DNA from: JASJBU01 sp965372385
Lineage (GTDB): Bacteria; Pseudomonadota; Gammaproteobacteria; Chromatiales; Chromatiaceae
NCBI GenBank assembly: GCA_965372385.1
Contig: CBDVCD010000007.1
Span: 1-36,408, forward strand
Direction: 5' to 3'
Length of the DNA: 36,408 nt
In this document: positions 14,943 through 23,795 of the stretch, piece after piece
Position numbering within the stretch: position 1 is the first letter of the stretch
Layout: every line of letters begins with the position of its first letter
The notes under the pieces: generated by a model
The model's input: only the letters and a program-made list of their open reading frames with translations
What the model was told of the DNA's origin: nothing
The model's database searches: none
Program-made: the position numbers and the translations under genes

Positions 14943-17924
14943 TCACTTGCGGAACAGGCGCCCCAGTTTATTACCTCTTTTTACCTCGCTATCTTCGTGA
15001 ATCCCTTTCGCAGCGTACTGGGAGTCACCGAACAGGCCCTGCGAGTCTGGCAGGATATCCGAATTCAATAACGCTGACAGCTCACCCGGAGCAGCTGTTT
15101 TACGCAGTACCAGCTCCAGTTTATGTCTCAGCTGGTCTACCTCCTTATCCCGATCTTCAATCTCATCTTCGAGGGTTCGACATTGTGCCTGCGATTGGCT
15201 CAATAGATGTTCCTTTTCACTCATGGCCTTCTGCCTGGAGTCGATTTCCTGCCTCAATGCCTGCAGCGAGGCGACCTCACTCGCATCTCGATCACAGTGA
15301 CTCCTGGTCTGTGATTGCGTATCGGCAAGCTGCTTACGCATCTGCTCCAGGTCCGCTGAAGCCTGACGGCGTACTAAGTCTAACTCGGCACGTAAGGCGG
15401 CTAATTCATCACTGGCACCGATGGATGTGGCATCCTGGAGCTGTCCCCGCAGTTCCTCGAGTTGGCGAGTCAACGCCTCTTTTTCCGCAACCAATTGGGT
15501 ATTTTCGCGACCAAGATCCTCAAGGTCCTCGCCAAGTATCTCTACCGCGGACTCCTGTACCTCACGCTCACGCCGCAGGACATCGGTTTGTTTCGCCAGT
15601 TCCTCTGCCTTGCGACGCTTTCTCTCTTCATTTTTCAAGACATCGCGCAGTCTTTGTATCTCTTCCTCCAAATCATTGGATATCTGGCTTTCCATTTCCA
15701 ACTGCACTTCCCGCAGGCCATCAATGCTCTGTTTAAGCTCGGCTATCTCCTGCCTGGCTTCCTCCAGGGCCCGCTCCGCGGCCTGTGCCGCGGCCTGTGC
15801 CGCGGATTGCGCAAGTGTCGACTGCTCAAGTTCCATTCTTGCGCTGGACAGCTCAGCTTCAAGCTGCTCAATGGATTCTCGCTGGATCCGTTCCATCTCT
15901 TCGGCTGAATGAAGCTGCTCCTCAAGATTATTTTGTGCTTCCACCAACCCCTGTTCCAGCTCCGCTTTCGCCTCCTCAAGCCGTTCCCTTTCGCTCTGCT
16001 GTGTTGCCAGTTGCTGGTTGAGCGTATCGATTTCCTCAGAATATTCCGACCCTGTATTATCAGCGATCTCAACCGCGGCCTCGGCTGTTTCAAGCGAGCG
16101 CTTAAGAAACCCCACAGCCTGCTGTTCTTGCTCAAACAGCGCTTCCAGTTCGATACGTCTCGCATCCCATCGTTTAAGTTCAGCTTTGCTCTCCTCGAGT
16201 TTCTGTTTCAGCTTCTTATTCGCCTGCTGTTCCTGCTGCAGCGATGTCGCCTGCTCATTCTCTTTCTGCCCCATCTGCTCCAGCTTCGACCGCAGGTCGG
16301 CACTCTGTTGCTGGTTATTGGCCTCAGCAATTGCCGTGGCATCGCTGACGGACTGAAGTTCATTCTGAAGCCTTTCCGCACGCTCGTTTGCCTCGGCCAG
16401 TGTGGTGTTGAGACTGGCCTCAGAAGCCGCCCCTTCATCCTGCGACTGCTGTAGGGCTTGCTCTCGTTCAGCAAGCTTCAGCTGGAGATTTTCCACCTGC
16501 TCCTTGAGTTTGCGTTCACTCGCGGCTAACGCTTCCCTCTCATGGGCCCTCTCTTCCATTGTTGCCAAGGCGGCACCTAACTTCTCCACCTCTTGACCCA
16601 ATGAGTACTGCGCCTCCTTGGCAGCATGCTCCTGTTGCTCCAGTTTGCGCTTAGCGACTCCCAAGGCTTGTTTGAGTAGTTTTATTTCGGTCTGGTACTG
16701 AGTGAATTTTTGCTCATGGGCATGTTTTGTTTCCGCCAATTCATGCTGTAGTTTTTTTACTGCATTTTCCTTCCGCCCTTCATCCAGAGTGGCACTTTCC
16801 TCAGGTGATACCTCTATATCCCGCTTGAAGTCGATGACATTATCAACCTGTGGCTCAAGCCCAGGCGCCTCTACACCTGCCTGAGCCGATAGTTCCTTCC
16901 AGCCATTACTTAACACCATAACCTCGTAACCCCGCTCAACTAACAGATAAGCGACAGTTGTCGCCTGGTCTGCGTCGGTTCCATAGATGAGGTAGGTGCG
17001 GTCACTGGCCAGACTGGAGGCCTGAAATCGCATTGAAAAGAAGGGTAGATTGATAGCACCAGAGAGGTGTCCGATCTCATACTCTTCGGGTGTGCGAACA
17101 TCAATCCATAAGGCATTATCCTGCGCCATTTTGCATGCTTCGGAATAGTCGATGGGTTGTGATAGGGGCTGCTTGACCAGCTCGACAAAATCCTTTTTAC
17201 TCAACCGCACCAAGTCACCTTCAGTCAGCATGGTCACGGTACTACTGCGCGGTTTGTCAGAAATCATTGCCTCTTCCCCAAAGCCTTGACCCGCCTTAAG
17301 CTGGGCCAGTTCCATCGGAGGACGATTGGCCGCGGGCTGGCGGGTAACCCGGCATACGCCTCTACTGATCAGATAGAAGTAATCGCCCTCATCCCCCTGT
17401 TGGATAATGACATCATCGGCGGATACCGTGATCTCCTCCATACACATCATCACCCGTTGCAGGTTCGCCGGAGGAATCTGTTGAAAAACCGGCAATTGCA
17501 GCAACAGACTCATCCAGTCACTCTTGCTCGAAGAACCAGACTCGTTTACTTCATAGCTGACGCTCTGACTGCGGGCCAGAAGATCACTCAGCATGCGGCT
17601 GTCGATTCGCACATAGCTGACAGCGCTCTTGGCCATGGCGGAGTGCTTGCGGGGTAGCTGATGCGCCAGGGCGAAGCGAGCCGTCTGAGTACCACTGCTC
17701 ACCACGTCCATCTCTCGCCGCCCGGATAACAGCGATACCGCGCCTGAAAGGAGATAGATATTCTGGTGATCCGTATCACCCTCACGAAAGAGGAACTCCC
17801 CTTTTTTGGCCTTCTTCACCACAATACGCTTCATCAAGTGACTCAGTTGCTCCTCTGAAAGGGTATTTAGCGGCACGAGATTTTTCAGCAGGGCATTGTC
17901 GCGTTTATTTTTCGGTACAGCCAT
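14943..17924 (-). CDS. Large two-CNB, rhodanese-like, coiled-coil protein
   Basis: A 993-residue protein. Order: a first, degenerate cyclic-nucleotide-binding domain (about residues 15-120); a second with a well-kept phosphate-binding cassette GFGEEAMISDKPRSSTV (about 143-255); a rhodanese-like domain (about 260-350) starting ALWIDVRTPEEYEIGHLSGA; a linker; then roughly 540 residues of heptad-rich Glu/Gln/Ala/Leu coiled coil (about 400-945) and a basic tail ending GNKLGRLFRK. The rhodanese position normally holding the catalytic Cys reads YLIYGTDADQ, so the domain is probably a non-catalytic binding module. No membrane segment or DNA-binding domain is seen. This suggests a cytoplasmic scaffold responding to a cyclic nucleotide or similar ligand; no function is known to me. 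The ATG at 17924 has no strong Shine-Dalgarno. It stands alone. Confidence 0.85.
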   Translation of the reverse strand: MAVPKNKRDNALLKNLVPLNTLSEEQLSHLMKRIVVKKAKKGEFLFREGDTDHQNIYLLSGAVSLLSGRREMDVVSSGTQTARFALAHQLPRKHSAMAKSAVSYVRIDSRMLSDLLARSQSVSYEVNESGSSSKSDWMSLLLQLPVFQQIPPANLQRVMMCMEEITVSADDVIIQQGDEGDYFYLISRGVCRVTRQPAANRPPMELAQLKAGQGFGEEAMISDKPRSSTVTMLTEGDLVRLSKKDFVELVKQPLSQPIDYSEACKMAQDNALWIDVRTPEEYEIGHLSGAINLPFFSMRFQASSLASDRTYLIYGTDADQATTVAYLLVERGYEVMVLSNGWKELSAQAGVEAPGLEPQVDNVIDFKRDIEVSPEESATLDEGRKENAVKKLQHELAETKHAHEQKFTQYQTEIKLLKQALGVAKRKLEQQEHAAKEAQYSLGQEVEKLGAALATMEERAHEREALAASERKLKEQVENLQLKLAEREQALQQSQDEGAASEASLNTTLAEANERAERLQNELQSVSDATAIAEANNQQQSADLRSKLEQMGQKENEQATSLQQEQQANKKLKQKLEESKAELKRWDARRIELEALFEQEQQAVGFLKRSLETAEAAVEIADNTGSEYSEEIDTLNQQLATQQSERERLEEAKAELEQGLVEAQNNLEEQLHSAEEMERIQRESIEQLEAELSSARMELEQSTLAQSAAQAAAQAAERALEEARQEIAELKQSIDGLREVQLEMESQISNDLEEEIQRLRDVLKNEERKRRKAEELAKQTDVLRREREVQESAVEILGEDLEDLGRENTQLVAEKEALTRQLEELRGQLQDATSIGASDELAALRAELDLVRRQASADLEQMRKQLADTQSQTRSHCDRDASEVASLQALRQEIDSRQKAMSEKEHLLSQSQAQCRTLEDEIEDRDKEVDQLRHKLELVLRKTAAPGELSALLNSDILPDSQGLFGDSQYAAKGIHEDSEVKRGNKLGRLFRK

Positions 17925-18113
17925 AATCAATCTACCGGGAAATTCGATCCTAAGGATTTGACAATCTGTGCCTTCTTGTAGCGGCGCTGAGTGGGAAAGC
18001 TAAACAGAAATCACTTGACTGACTTAGCGTGAACCATGACTCACTTTGCATTTATCCAGCAATCCGACTCAAAATCATCATTCATTGAAAATCACTGAAA
18101 TCATGAGCTAAGC

Positions 18114-19664
18114 ATGCAACAAACGACAATCCGAGGTGGGGTGACTGCAGCGGGGCATCCGGCAACCGCCCAGGCGGCGAGTGATATCCTGAAAGAAGGA
18201 GGTAACGCCTTCGACGCGGCCGTGGCAGCCATGCTATCCGCCTGTGTAGCTGAACCCGTACTGGCCTCACTCGGCGGCGGGGGCTTTCTTAATGCCAAAC
18301 CAGCAGAAGCCGATCCGGTTGTGTATGACTTTTTCGCCCACACCCCCATCAAGAAGCAGCCCATCTCCTCCATCGATTTCCATCCCATTGAGGCCGATTT
18401 CGGCACTGCCAGCCAGACATTCCATATAGGAATGGGCTCCATTGCCACTCCCGGATTCATCCGTGGGCTCTTTGCTATCCACCGTGATCTCTGCTCCCTT
18501 CCGATGCAGCTGCTGATGGAGCCCGCCATACGACTTGCAAAGAGCGGGGTCAGAATCAACCGATTTCAACATCTCATTACCCGGATAATCGCCCCAATTC
18601 TCAAATCCACACCAGAAGTTTTTGCCCTTAACTGTTCCCCCACGGATAGTAAGCGACTGATAAACGAGGGTGAACTACACCAGCAGCCGGAGCTGGCAGA
18701 CTTTCTCGACAGTCTGAACAGGGAGGGAGAAGCCCTCTTTTATGCAGGTGAAGCTGGCAAGTCGCTTGCCGATGACGCTATCCATCAGGGCGGACACCTG
18801 AGACAGGAGGATCTTTTCCGCTACCAAGTCATCCAGCGTAGACCCTTGGTTCATCCCTACCGCGATACAAAGGTAGTTACCAATCCGCTTCCCTCACTGG
18901 GTGGTACATTGATCGCTTTTGCTCTGGGATTACTCGAATCACAGCCTATCTCCAGCCTGCGCGCAGGCAACAGCAGACACCTGAACTGCCTTGCCAGAAC
19001 CATCGGTTTGACCCAGCGAATACGCAAAGAACAGAACGGCGAATTGGCGAAAATACTCGAGCCAAACATCCGCGAGGACTATCTCCAGATCCTCATGGAG
19101 GGGGGGATCTGCTCCCGTGGCACGACACAGATCAGTATTGCGGATCGCAAGGGCAACCTGGCAAGCATGACCCTATCGAATGGGGAAGGTTCAGGTTATG
19201 TCGTCCCCGGTACCGGCATCACGCTGAACAATATGCTTGGAGAAGAAGATCTTAATCCTGGTGGATTTCATCACTGGCCGCTGAACCGGCGTATCGCCTC
19301 CATGATGGCACCCACCCTGGTATTTCAGAATGATGGGCGAACCATCGTAACCGGCTCCGGGGGCTCTAACCGCATCCGTAGTGCGATTCTGCAGGTACTC
19401 TCCAATCTGATCGATTTCAATATGCCATTGCAACAGGCGGTGGCCCATCCACGCATTCACTATGAAGCCGGCCTCCTCAGCCTTGAACCAGGTATTGAAC
19501 CGCAGGTACTGCGGTCACTTGCGAAGGAGTTTCCGCGGCTGCAGTGCTGGGAAGCACAGAATCTCTTTTTCGGAGGTGCCCATACCGTCACCATAGATTC
19601 CAAAGGCAGACTATCAGGTGTTGGGGATGCTCGTAGAGGTGGGGTAGCGATTGATGTTAGCTGA
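18114..19664 (+). CDS. Gamma-glutamyltransferase/acylase-family Ntn-hydrolase
   Basis: A 516-residue protein with the family's order: an N-terminal GGVTAAGHPATAQAA, then EGGNAFDAAVAAMLSACVAEP, LGGGGFL, and the self-cleavage site with a Thr at about position 337 in SRGTTQISIADRKGNLASMT. The mature small subunit contains GSGYVVPGTGITLNNML, MMAPTLV, TGSGGSNRIRSA, as in GGT. In E. coli the site reads TTH; here it is TTQ. GGTs transfer or hydrolyse gamma-glutamyl groups such as glutathione; relatives are cephalosporin acylases. There is no signal peptide, so unlike classical GGT it would be cytoplasmic, which could suit turnover of glutathione-type thiols in a sulfur oxidiser (inference). The Shine-Dalgarno is weak. 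It is a single gene, convergent with nothing. Confidence 0.88.
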   Translation: MQQTTIRGGVTAAGHPATAQAASDILKEGGNAFDAAVAAMLSACVAEPVLASLGGGGFLNAKPAEADPVVYDFFAHTPIKKQPISSIDFHPIEADFGTASQTFHIGMGSIATPGFIRGLFAIHRDLCSLPMQLLMEPAIRLAKSGVRINRFQHLITRIIAPILKSTPEVFALNCSPTDSKRLINEGELHQQPELADFLDSLNREGEALFYAGEAGKSLADDAIHQGGHLRQEDLFRYQVIQRRPLVHPYRDTKVVTNPLPSLGGTLIAFALGLLESQPISSLRAGNSRHLNCLARTIGLTQRIRKEQNGELAKILEPNIREDYLQILMEGGICSRGTTQISIADRKGNLASMTLSNGEGSGYVVPGTGITLNNMLGEEDLNPGGFHHWPLNRRIASMMAPTLVFQNDGRTIVTGSGGSNRIRSAILQVLSNLIDFNMPLQQAVAHPRIHYEAGLLSLEPGIEPQVLRSLAKEFPRLQCWEAQNLFFGGAHTVTIDSKGRLSGVGDARRGGVAIDVS

Positions 19665-19774
19665 TATCGATATTCAATAAATACTGGTGAATTTATTACT
19701 CATTGAGTTATTTATCTATAGAAGATGTGCTATTTTTAGCGACGCTGTTAATCGATCAAAAAGGAGCATGTTAT

Positions 19775-20173
19775 ATGGCCGTAAAGAAAAAGACCGCAAA
19801 GAAGAGTGCAAAGAAAAAGGTAGCCGCAAAAAAAGTTGCCGCTACGCCACGCCTGGCATCCATTCCCACCAAACAGACAAAGACTCAGATCATTACGGCC
19901 ATTGCCGAAGATACCAACCTCCCACGCAAGGATGTAGCCGCTGTATTTGCATCCATGGGTAATTTGATTACACGACATATACAGCGTCGTGGCTCTGGTG
20001 AATTCAGTATTCCAGACACTGGCGTTAAAATTCGCCGGGTTAAGAAGCCACGTACCAAGGCACGCATGGGACGTAATCCAGCCACCGGCGAAGCTATTAA
20101 GATTGCGGCAAAACCCGCCACTACCGTGGTGAGACTCAGCGCGCTTAAAGCACTAAAGGACAAGATCGGCTGA
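19775..20173 (+). CDS. HU-like DNA-binding protein with lysine/alanine-rich N-terminal extension
   Basis: A 132-residue protein. Residues 1-30 are a histone-H1-like Lys/Ala tail (AVKKKTAKKSAKKKVAAKK). The rest is an HU/IHF fold: TKTQIITAIAEDTNLPRKDVAAVFASMGNLI for the helices, then GEFSIPDTGVKIRRV, a KARMGRNPATGEAIKIAAKP arm close to the HU signature GRNPxTGExI, and a helical end. It should bind and bend DNA in the nucleoid. The ATG at 19775 is chosen for AGGAG eight bases upstream and because the Lys-rich start follows; the frame is open to 19703. A GAAGG-type hairpin follows the stop. It lies alone between GGT and the retropepsin gene. Confidence 0.9.
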   Translation: MAVKKKTAKKSAKKKVAAKKVAATPRLASIPTKQTKTQIITAIAEDTNLPRKDVAAVFASMGNLITRHIQRRGSGEFSIPDTGVKIRRVKKPRTKARMGRNPATGEAIKIAAKPATTVVRLSALKALKDKIG

Positions 20174-20181
20174 TGACTCAG

Positions 20182-20205
20182 GAAGGTCTGATGATTCAGG
20201 CCTTC
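20182..20205 (+). terminator. Hairpin after the HU-like gene
   Basis: Arms 20182-20191 and 20196-20205 pair over 10 bp (one G.T wobble) with a TGAT loop, nine bases after the stop codon. There is no T-tract on the plus strand, so termination is uncertain. Confidence 0.4.
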
Positions 20206-20279
20206 GCAAAAAACGGACAGTTACCAATACCCATTGGCAACTGCCTTGCCTCCACGCATGCTGGCGTTGCCAGCCATCC

Positions 20280-20834
20280 CTATTCGACAGGCACACTTAG
20301 AATAAGTTGGCCATCCTGCTGTACCAAATCCAAGTGCTTTAAAAAGCTCATCCCCAATAAGACTTGGTTGCCCGGCATTGAGGGCAGGATAGAGGCCCTG
20401 ACATCACGCATGACAATCGAGCCTAACTGGAGTTCATCAAGCCGGGTTAGCCAGCTTCTCACCCGGCCATTGGCGGTGATACTGGTTGAGGCAACTCCAC
20501 GCACCAGACCGAGCCGGTCGGCTAACACCGCGGGAAGCGCTACATGTGTGGCACCGGTATCGAGTAGAAAAACCACTGGCTCACCATTGATCAATCCTGA
20601 CGCCACATAGTGACCGGCGCGGTTTCTTTGCAAGGTGACAGTTGATATTCCATGCGGATCATGCCTGAGCATAAGATCCCGATTGGGATTATGTTGATAA
20701 TCCAGCCAGCGGGTGAAGAGGAATGTCAGCAGCAATATCAACAGGATCCAGGCGCCATAGACCATCCATCGTCCAAACTGTTCACCTGGTTGCCTGTTCT
20801 CTCGCCTATTCAATGAGAACCCTGGTGTATGCAT
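20280..20834 (-). CDS. Membrane-anchored retropepsin-like aspartic protease (clan AA, TIGR02281-like)
   Basis: A 184-residue protein: short cytoplasmic N-terminus, one membrane segment at about residues 26-40 (AWILLILLLTFLF), then a periplasmic single-domain aspartic protease. The active-site motif is LLDTGATHVALP, and the second half has MSFLKHLDLVQQDGQLIL, the usual hydrophobic GMSFL partner segment. Such proteins would act as homodimers, as retropepsins do; bacterial roles are little known. The ATG at 20834 gives an N-terminus like relatives, but it lies directly after a T-tract of the upstream terminator, and no Shine-Dalgarno is seen. An alternative ATG at 20861 lies in the loop of that terminator, and another at 20765 precedes the membrane segment. 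Confidence 0.82.
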   Translation of the reverse strand: MHTPGFSLNRRENRQPGEQFGRWMVYGAWILLILLLTFLFTRWLDYQHNPNRDLMLRHDPHGISTVTLQRNRAGHYVASGLINGEPVVFLLDTGATHVALPAVLADRLGLVRGVASTSITANGRVRSWLTRLDELQLGSIVMRDVRASILPSMPGNQVLLGMSFLKHLDLVQQDGQLILSVPVE

Positions 20835-20874
20835 AAAAAAGGAGCGGCTTCCAATTGACATTCAATCGGAAGCC
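20835..20874 (-). terminator. Rho-independent terminator after the MlaC-like gene, overlapping the next gene's possible start
   Basis: Read on the minus strand: a 12-bp stem (20863-20874 with 20846-20857, one mismatch) with a five-base loop, then CTCC and six T (20835-20840). It follows the MlaC-like stop by about 34 bases. An in-frame ATG for the protease gene lies in the loop at 20861-20859. Confidence 0.85.
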
Positions 20875-20907
20875 ACCCGTGATTGGAGCTGCAAGCGTCA
20901 GATCAGC

Positions 20908-21519
20908 TTAGCGACGATAGGCCCAGTTGGGTCTCTGCTGACGTGCTTGACGAGCAAAGTATTGCCGATAGAAAGAGATCGCGCTGTTGCCATTGGCGGA
21001 AACATCGAATACCTTCCAACCCGACTTGCCACGATAGAAACGAAAATCGATATTTGCCGGGTATCCACCCGCCCGCAGGATGCCGACCCTGACCTTTACC
21101 TCATTCTGACCAACCCGACGGGAGCGGAAGAAACGCACATCCTGATTCGCATAGCCGCCCAATCGTTTGGTCAGGGTACTCAGCAACATCTCCTTGACCT
21201 TTTGGGTCATGCTGCTTCGCTGGGCTTCATCCATCTTTCGATAGGCTGGACCTGCCGCCCACTGAGCCATATAGGCAAAATCAAAATAGGGAGCAATCTT
21301 GGTTTCAATATAGGCAGCGACCGCCTCAGGATCAGAACGATCTTTCTGGCGCATAAACTTTAGTAGATTGGTCATAGCCTCTCTAAGTACAACTTCGGGA
21401 CTGGGTACCTGCACTTGTGCAGTTGGCCTCTGCGGTGAATAGGCATAACCAGGTGATGCCTCTATCTGAGCAACGGCAAATAGCATAAACGCCACAACGG
21501 TAAAAAATTTAATCTTCAT
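20908..21519 (-). CDS. MlaC/Ttg2D-like periplasmic phospholipid-binding protein
   Basis: A 203-residue protein with a signal peptide (MKIKFFTVVAFMLFAVAQIEA) and an MlaC fold: LREAMTNLLKFMRQ, KIAPYFDFAYMAQWAAGPAYRKM, LLSTLTKRLGGY, VGILRAGGYPANIDFRFYR and GWKVFDVSANGNSAISFYRQYFA, all typical of the family. MlaC carries phospholipid between the outer-membrane MlaA complex and the inner-membrane MlaFEDB transporter. Here it is an orphan: no mlaFEDB genes are close, so a paralogue with another lipid or hopanoid cargo is possible. GGAGGG precedes the ATG. A strong terminator follows the stop. Confidence 0.88.
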   Translation of the reverse strand: MKIKFFTVVAFMLFAVAQIEASPGYAYSPQRPTAQVQVPSPEVVLREAMTNLLKFMRQKDRSDPEAVAAYIETKIAPYFDFAYMAQWAAGPAYRKMDEAQRSSMTQKVKEMLLSTLTKRLGGYANQDVRFFRSRRVGQNEVKVRVGILRAGGYPANIDFRFYRGKSGWKVFDVSANGNSAISFYRQYFARQARQQRPNWAYRR

Positions 21520-21643
21520 AACACCCTCCAGTGAACAACAAATAACAACCGCCTACACGGCATGCAGCGCAGATTGCCAACCGCTGGCAGTAAAATCAAG
21601 CTTGATAAGAGTCACCTAAATTAACCAAGCACTCATGTAAAAT

Positions 21644-23767
21644 TCAGCTGGTGATCTTTTTGTAGATATCGGAGACCTTCAACGGTAACTTTGCCACTTC
21701 GCTTATCACCGTGTAGTTGGCTGCGCCATACATATGCGGCAGATACTCCTGACCCTCCTCATCGATGGTAATACAGAAGGCGTGGATACCATCGCGGCGG
21801 GCCTCGAAGAGGGCCTGACGGGTATCCTCGATACCATATTCACTGCGGTAATCCCCGTGATAATCATCCGGTTTACCATCGGAGAGGGTGATCAGTAACT
21901 TGGTCCTGGCCTCGATTTCGTTCAGCCGCTGACTCAGATGCCTTATCGCCGCACCCATGCGGGTATAGTCTCCAGCCCGGATGCCACTGATACGCGCCTT
22001 GACCTCATCATCGTAGACCTCTTCAAAGGTCTTCACTGGAAATATTTCGCAGCGTTTACGGCTCATGCCGGTGAAGCCATAGATCGCATAACGGTCTCCC
22101 AGGGTCTCCAATGACTCGGCGAGCAGCACCAGCGCCTCCCGTTCCGCTTCATTGATCCAGCCCTGGGTCGAACCGGACATATCAACCATGAACATCACCG
22201 CAATGTTGCGGTCTTCCCGGTGCATACGGGTGAACAGACGGTCCGTCATCTCCAGGCCGGTATGCACATCGGCCCAGGCCTCGACAAAGGCGTCGATATC
22301 GATGCCGTCACCAAAAACCTGCCGCTTCAGCAGATGATCCTCATTACGCATCGCCTCAAAGCTCTTGCGCAGCTGCCTGATCAACCGTCGATGCTTGTTG
22401 ATAACTTGATCGACAAAGTCGTCATAGATGGGCTTTATCGGCACTTCACGCACCACGCACCAATCCTTACGATAGTGCTTGCGCCGAAAATCCCACTCCT
22501 GATAGAGAAAGGCCCCCTCCTCATGGTAGGTACCACTCCACACCTGTTCCGGGTCAAGCGACTTCTCTACATAATCCTGCAGGTTGTACTCACCGGCTCC
22601 GGCAGGCACCAGATACTCTTCCGGAATCTCCCCAAGATCCTGAATGATGGAGATCATGGTCTCCTTGACATGCTCGGGGAGAGGCACATTTTTACCATCC
22701 AGGGTCAATTCCATCTTAAAATCTTCAGGAATCTCCAGATCAGTCTCTTGCCGGGCCTCGAACCGTTCAACCGGCGCCTGCTCGGGTTCATGTCCAGTAT
22801 TGATCTCATCCGCGATATCCTTCAGCGCCACTCTCAGTTGCGCCTTCTCCCGCTCCATGCGTATCGCCATGGCCTGATTGACTGCGGCAGGCACCAATTG
22901 TCCTTGGAAACAGACCACATCCGGCAGCGGTCTTCCGATGGCTCGATCCATCAAGGCAAGGGAGTCCGACACCGTCGCGGCAGGATGCTGCAGCGGCGAT
23001 ATCAGGTCATCCCAGCCCTCCGGCGGAGGTTTGTCTGAGAGCTTTTTCCTTAACCCCTGCATCTCCCGATAGAGCCCCGGGAACTCGCGTTGGATACAGG
23101 CCTCCAGACGCGCTGTCTCCAACAGATGAAAGCAGTGCAGTGCATGCCGAGGGGTGGGATGGGCCTCGAACTGCCGTTCAAGGTCGAGGCGAAATGAGCC
23201 AAACCTGGACTGGGCCCAGAGATGGACCATGGTGGCCTTATAGAGCCTGAAATTGTCCCGCTTGTCTGGCAGATGCGCCATCACCGCCGGCAGATAGATC
23301 ACCTCGCTGTCCGTATAGGCGTAATCCGCCAACTCCACCTTCATCCTGCGCCCAGAGAGCCCCTGCACAATCGGCAGCAGTACGCCTATCTCTTGCTCGA
23401 AGAGACAGCCGGAGGCCCGCTCCCGCCCCTGCTGAACAAACAGATCGATCTCCCGGATCACCTTGAGGGCCGGACGCAGTCCGGAACGGTCATAGACATC
23501 GAGAGAGTGGAGTACCCAGGCCTCGATCATCTGCCCATCCATCAACTTCAGCGCACGCTGTGACTGCTCGCAGAACTGGTAAGCGATCTCGATATGGGTG
23601 CTGGCGATGCGCCGAATCCAGTCAAGAATGAAAAACTGTGGCTCCGCATCCAGCAGTGCCAATGCAGCCGCTGGTTTGTCCACATTTCGAAAGGAGAACT
23701 CGACCTCGAAATAGCGCTCGAGTCTCTGGCGAATCTCAGCAACTGTCAGCCTGGTACGCGGCGGCAT
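21644..23767 (-). CDS. cbbO: CbbO-type VWA-domain Rubisco-activase adaptor
   Basis: A 707-residue protein. The N-terminal two thirds are helical and family-specific (TRLTVAEIRQRLERYFEVEF at the start). The C-terminal third is a von Willebrand factor A domain with an intact metal-binding MIDAS: MVDMSGSTQGW, the Thr in GDYTRMGAAIRHL, and TLSDGKPDD. CbbO binds Rubisco through this MIDAS and couples it to the CbbQ AAA+ hexamer, which then removes inhibitory sugar phosphates. The related NorD serves NO reductase; the CbbO choice rests mainly on the CbbQ partner in this cluster. The ATG at 23767 has AGGA upstream. It follows the alpha/beta hydrolase gene by 28 bases and is probably in the same transcript. 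Rubisco genes are not in the window. Confidence 0.85.
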   Translation of the reverse strand: MPPRTRLTVAEIRQRLERYFEVEFSFRNVDKPAAALALLDAEPQFFILDWIRRIASTHIEIAYQFCEQSQRALKLMDGQMIEAWVLHSLDVYDRSGLRPALKVIREIDLFVQQGRERASGCLFEQEIGVLLPIVQGLSGRRMKVELADYAYTDSEVIYLPAVMAHLPDKRDNFRLYKATMVHLWAQSRFGSFRLDLERQFEAHPTPRHALHCFHLLETARLEACIQREFPGLYREMQGLRKKLSDKPPPEGWDDLISPLQHPAATVSDSLALMDRAIGRPLPDVVCFQGQLVPAAVNQAMAIRMEREKAQLRVALKDIADEINTGHEPEQAPVERFEARQETDLEIPEDFKMELTLDGKNVPLPEHVKETMISIIQDLGEIPEEYLVPAGAGEYNLQDYVEKSLDPEQVWSGTYHEEGAFLYQEWDFRRKHYRKDWCVVREVPIKPIYDDFVDQVINKHRRLIRQLRKSFEAMRNEDHLLKRQVFGDGIDIDAFVEAWADVHTGLEMTDRLFTRMHREDRNIAVMFMVDMSGSTQGWINEAEREALVLLAESLETLGDRYAIYGFTGMSRKRCEIFPVKTFEEVYDDEVKARISGIRAGDYTRMGAAIRHLSQRLNEIEARTKLLITLSDGKPDDYHGDYRSEYGIEDTRQALFEARRDGIHAFCITIDEEGQEYLPHMYGAANYTVISEVAKLPLKVSDIYKKITS

Positions 23768-23795
23768 ACGGGTTCCTGTTTATCTGTTTACCAAC

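Noticed and set aside
14912..15736. 274-codon plus-strand frame opposite the coiled-coil gene
   Set aside because: It lies antisense to the heptad-rich coding region; the translation shows no domain and there is no ribosome-binding site.
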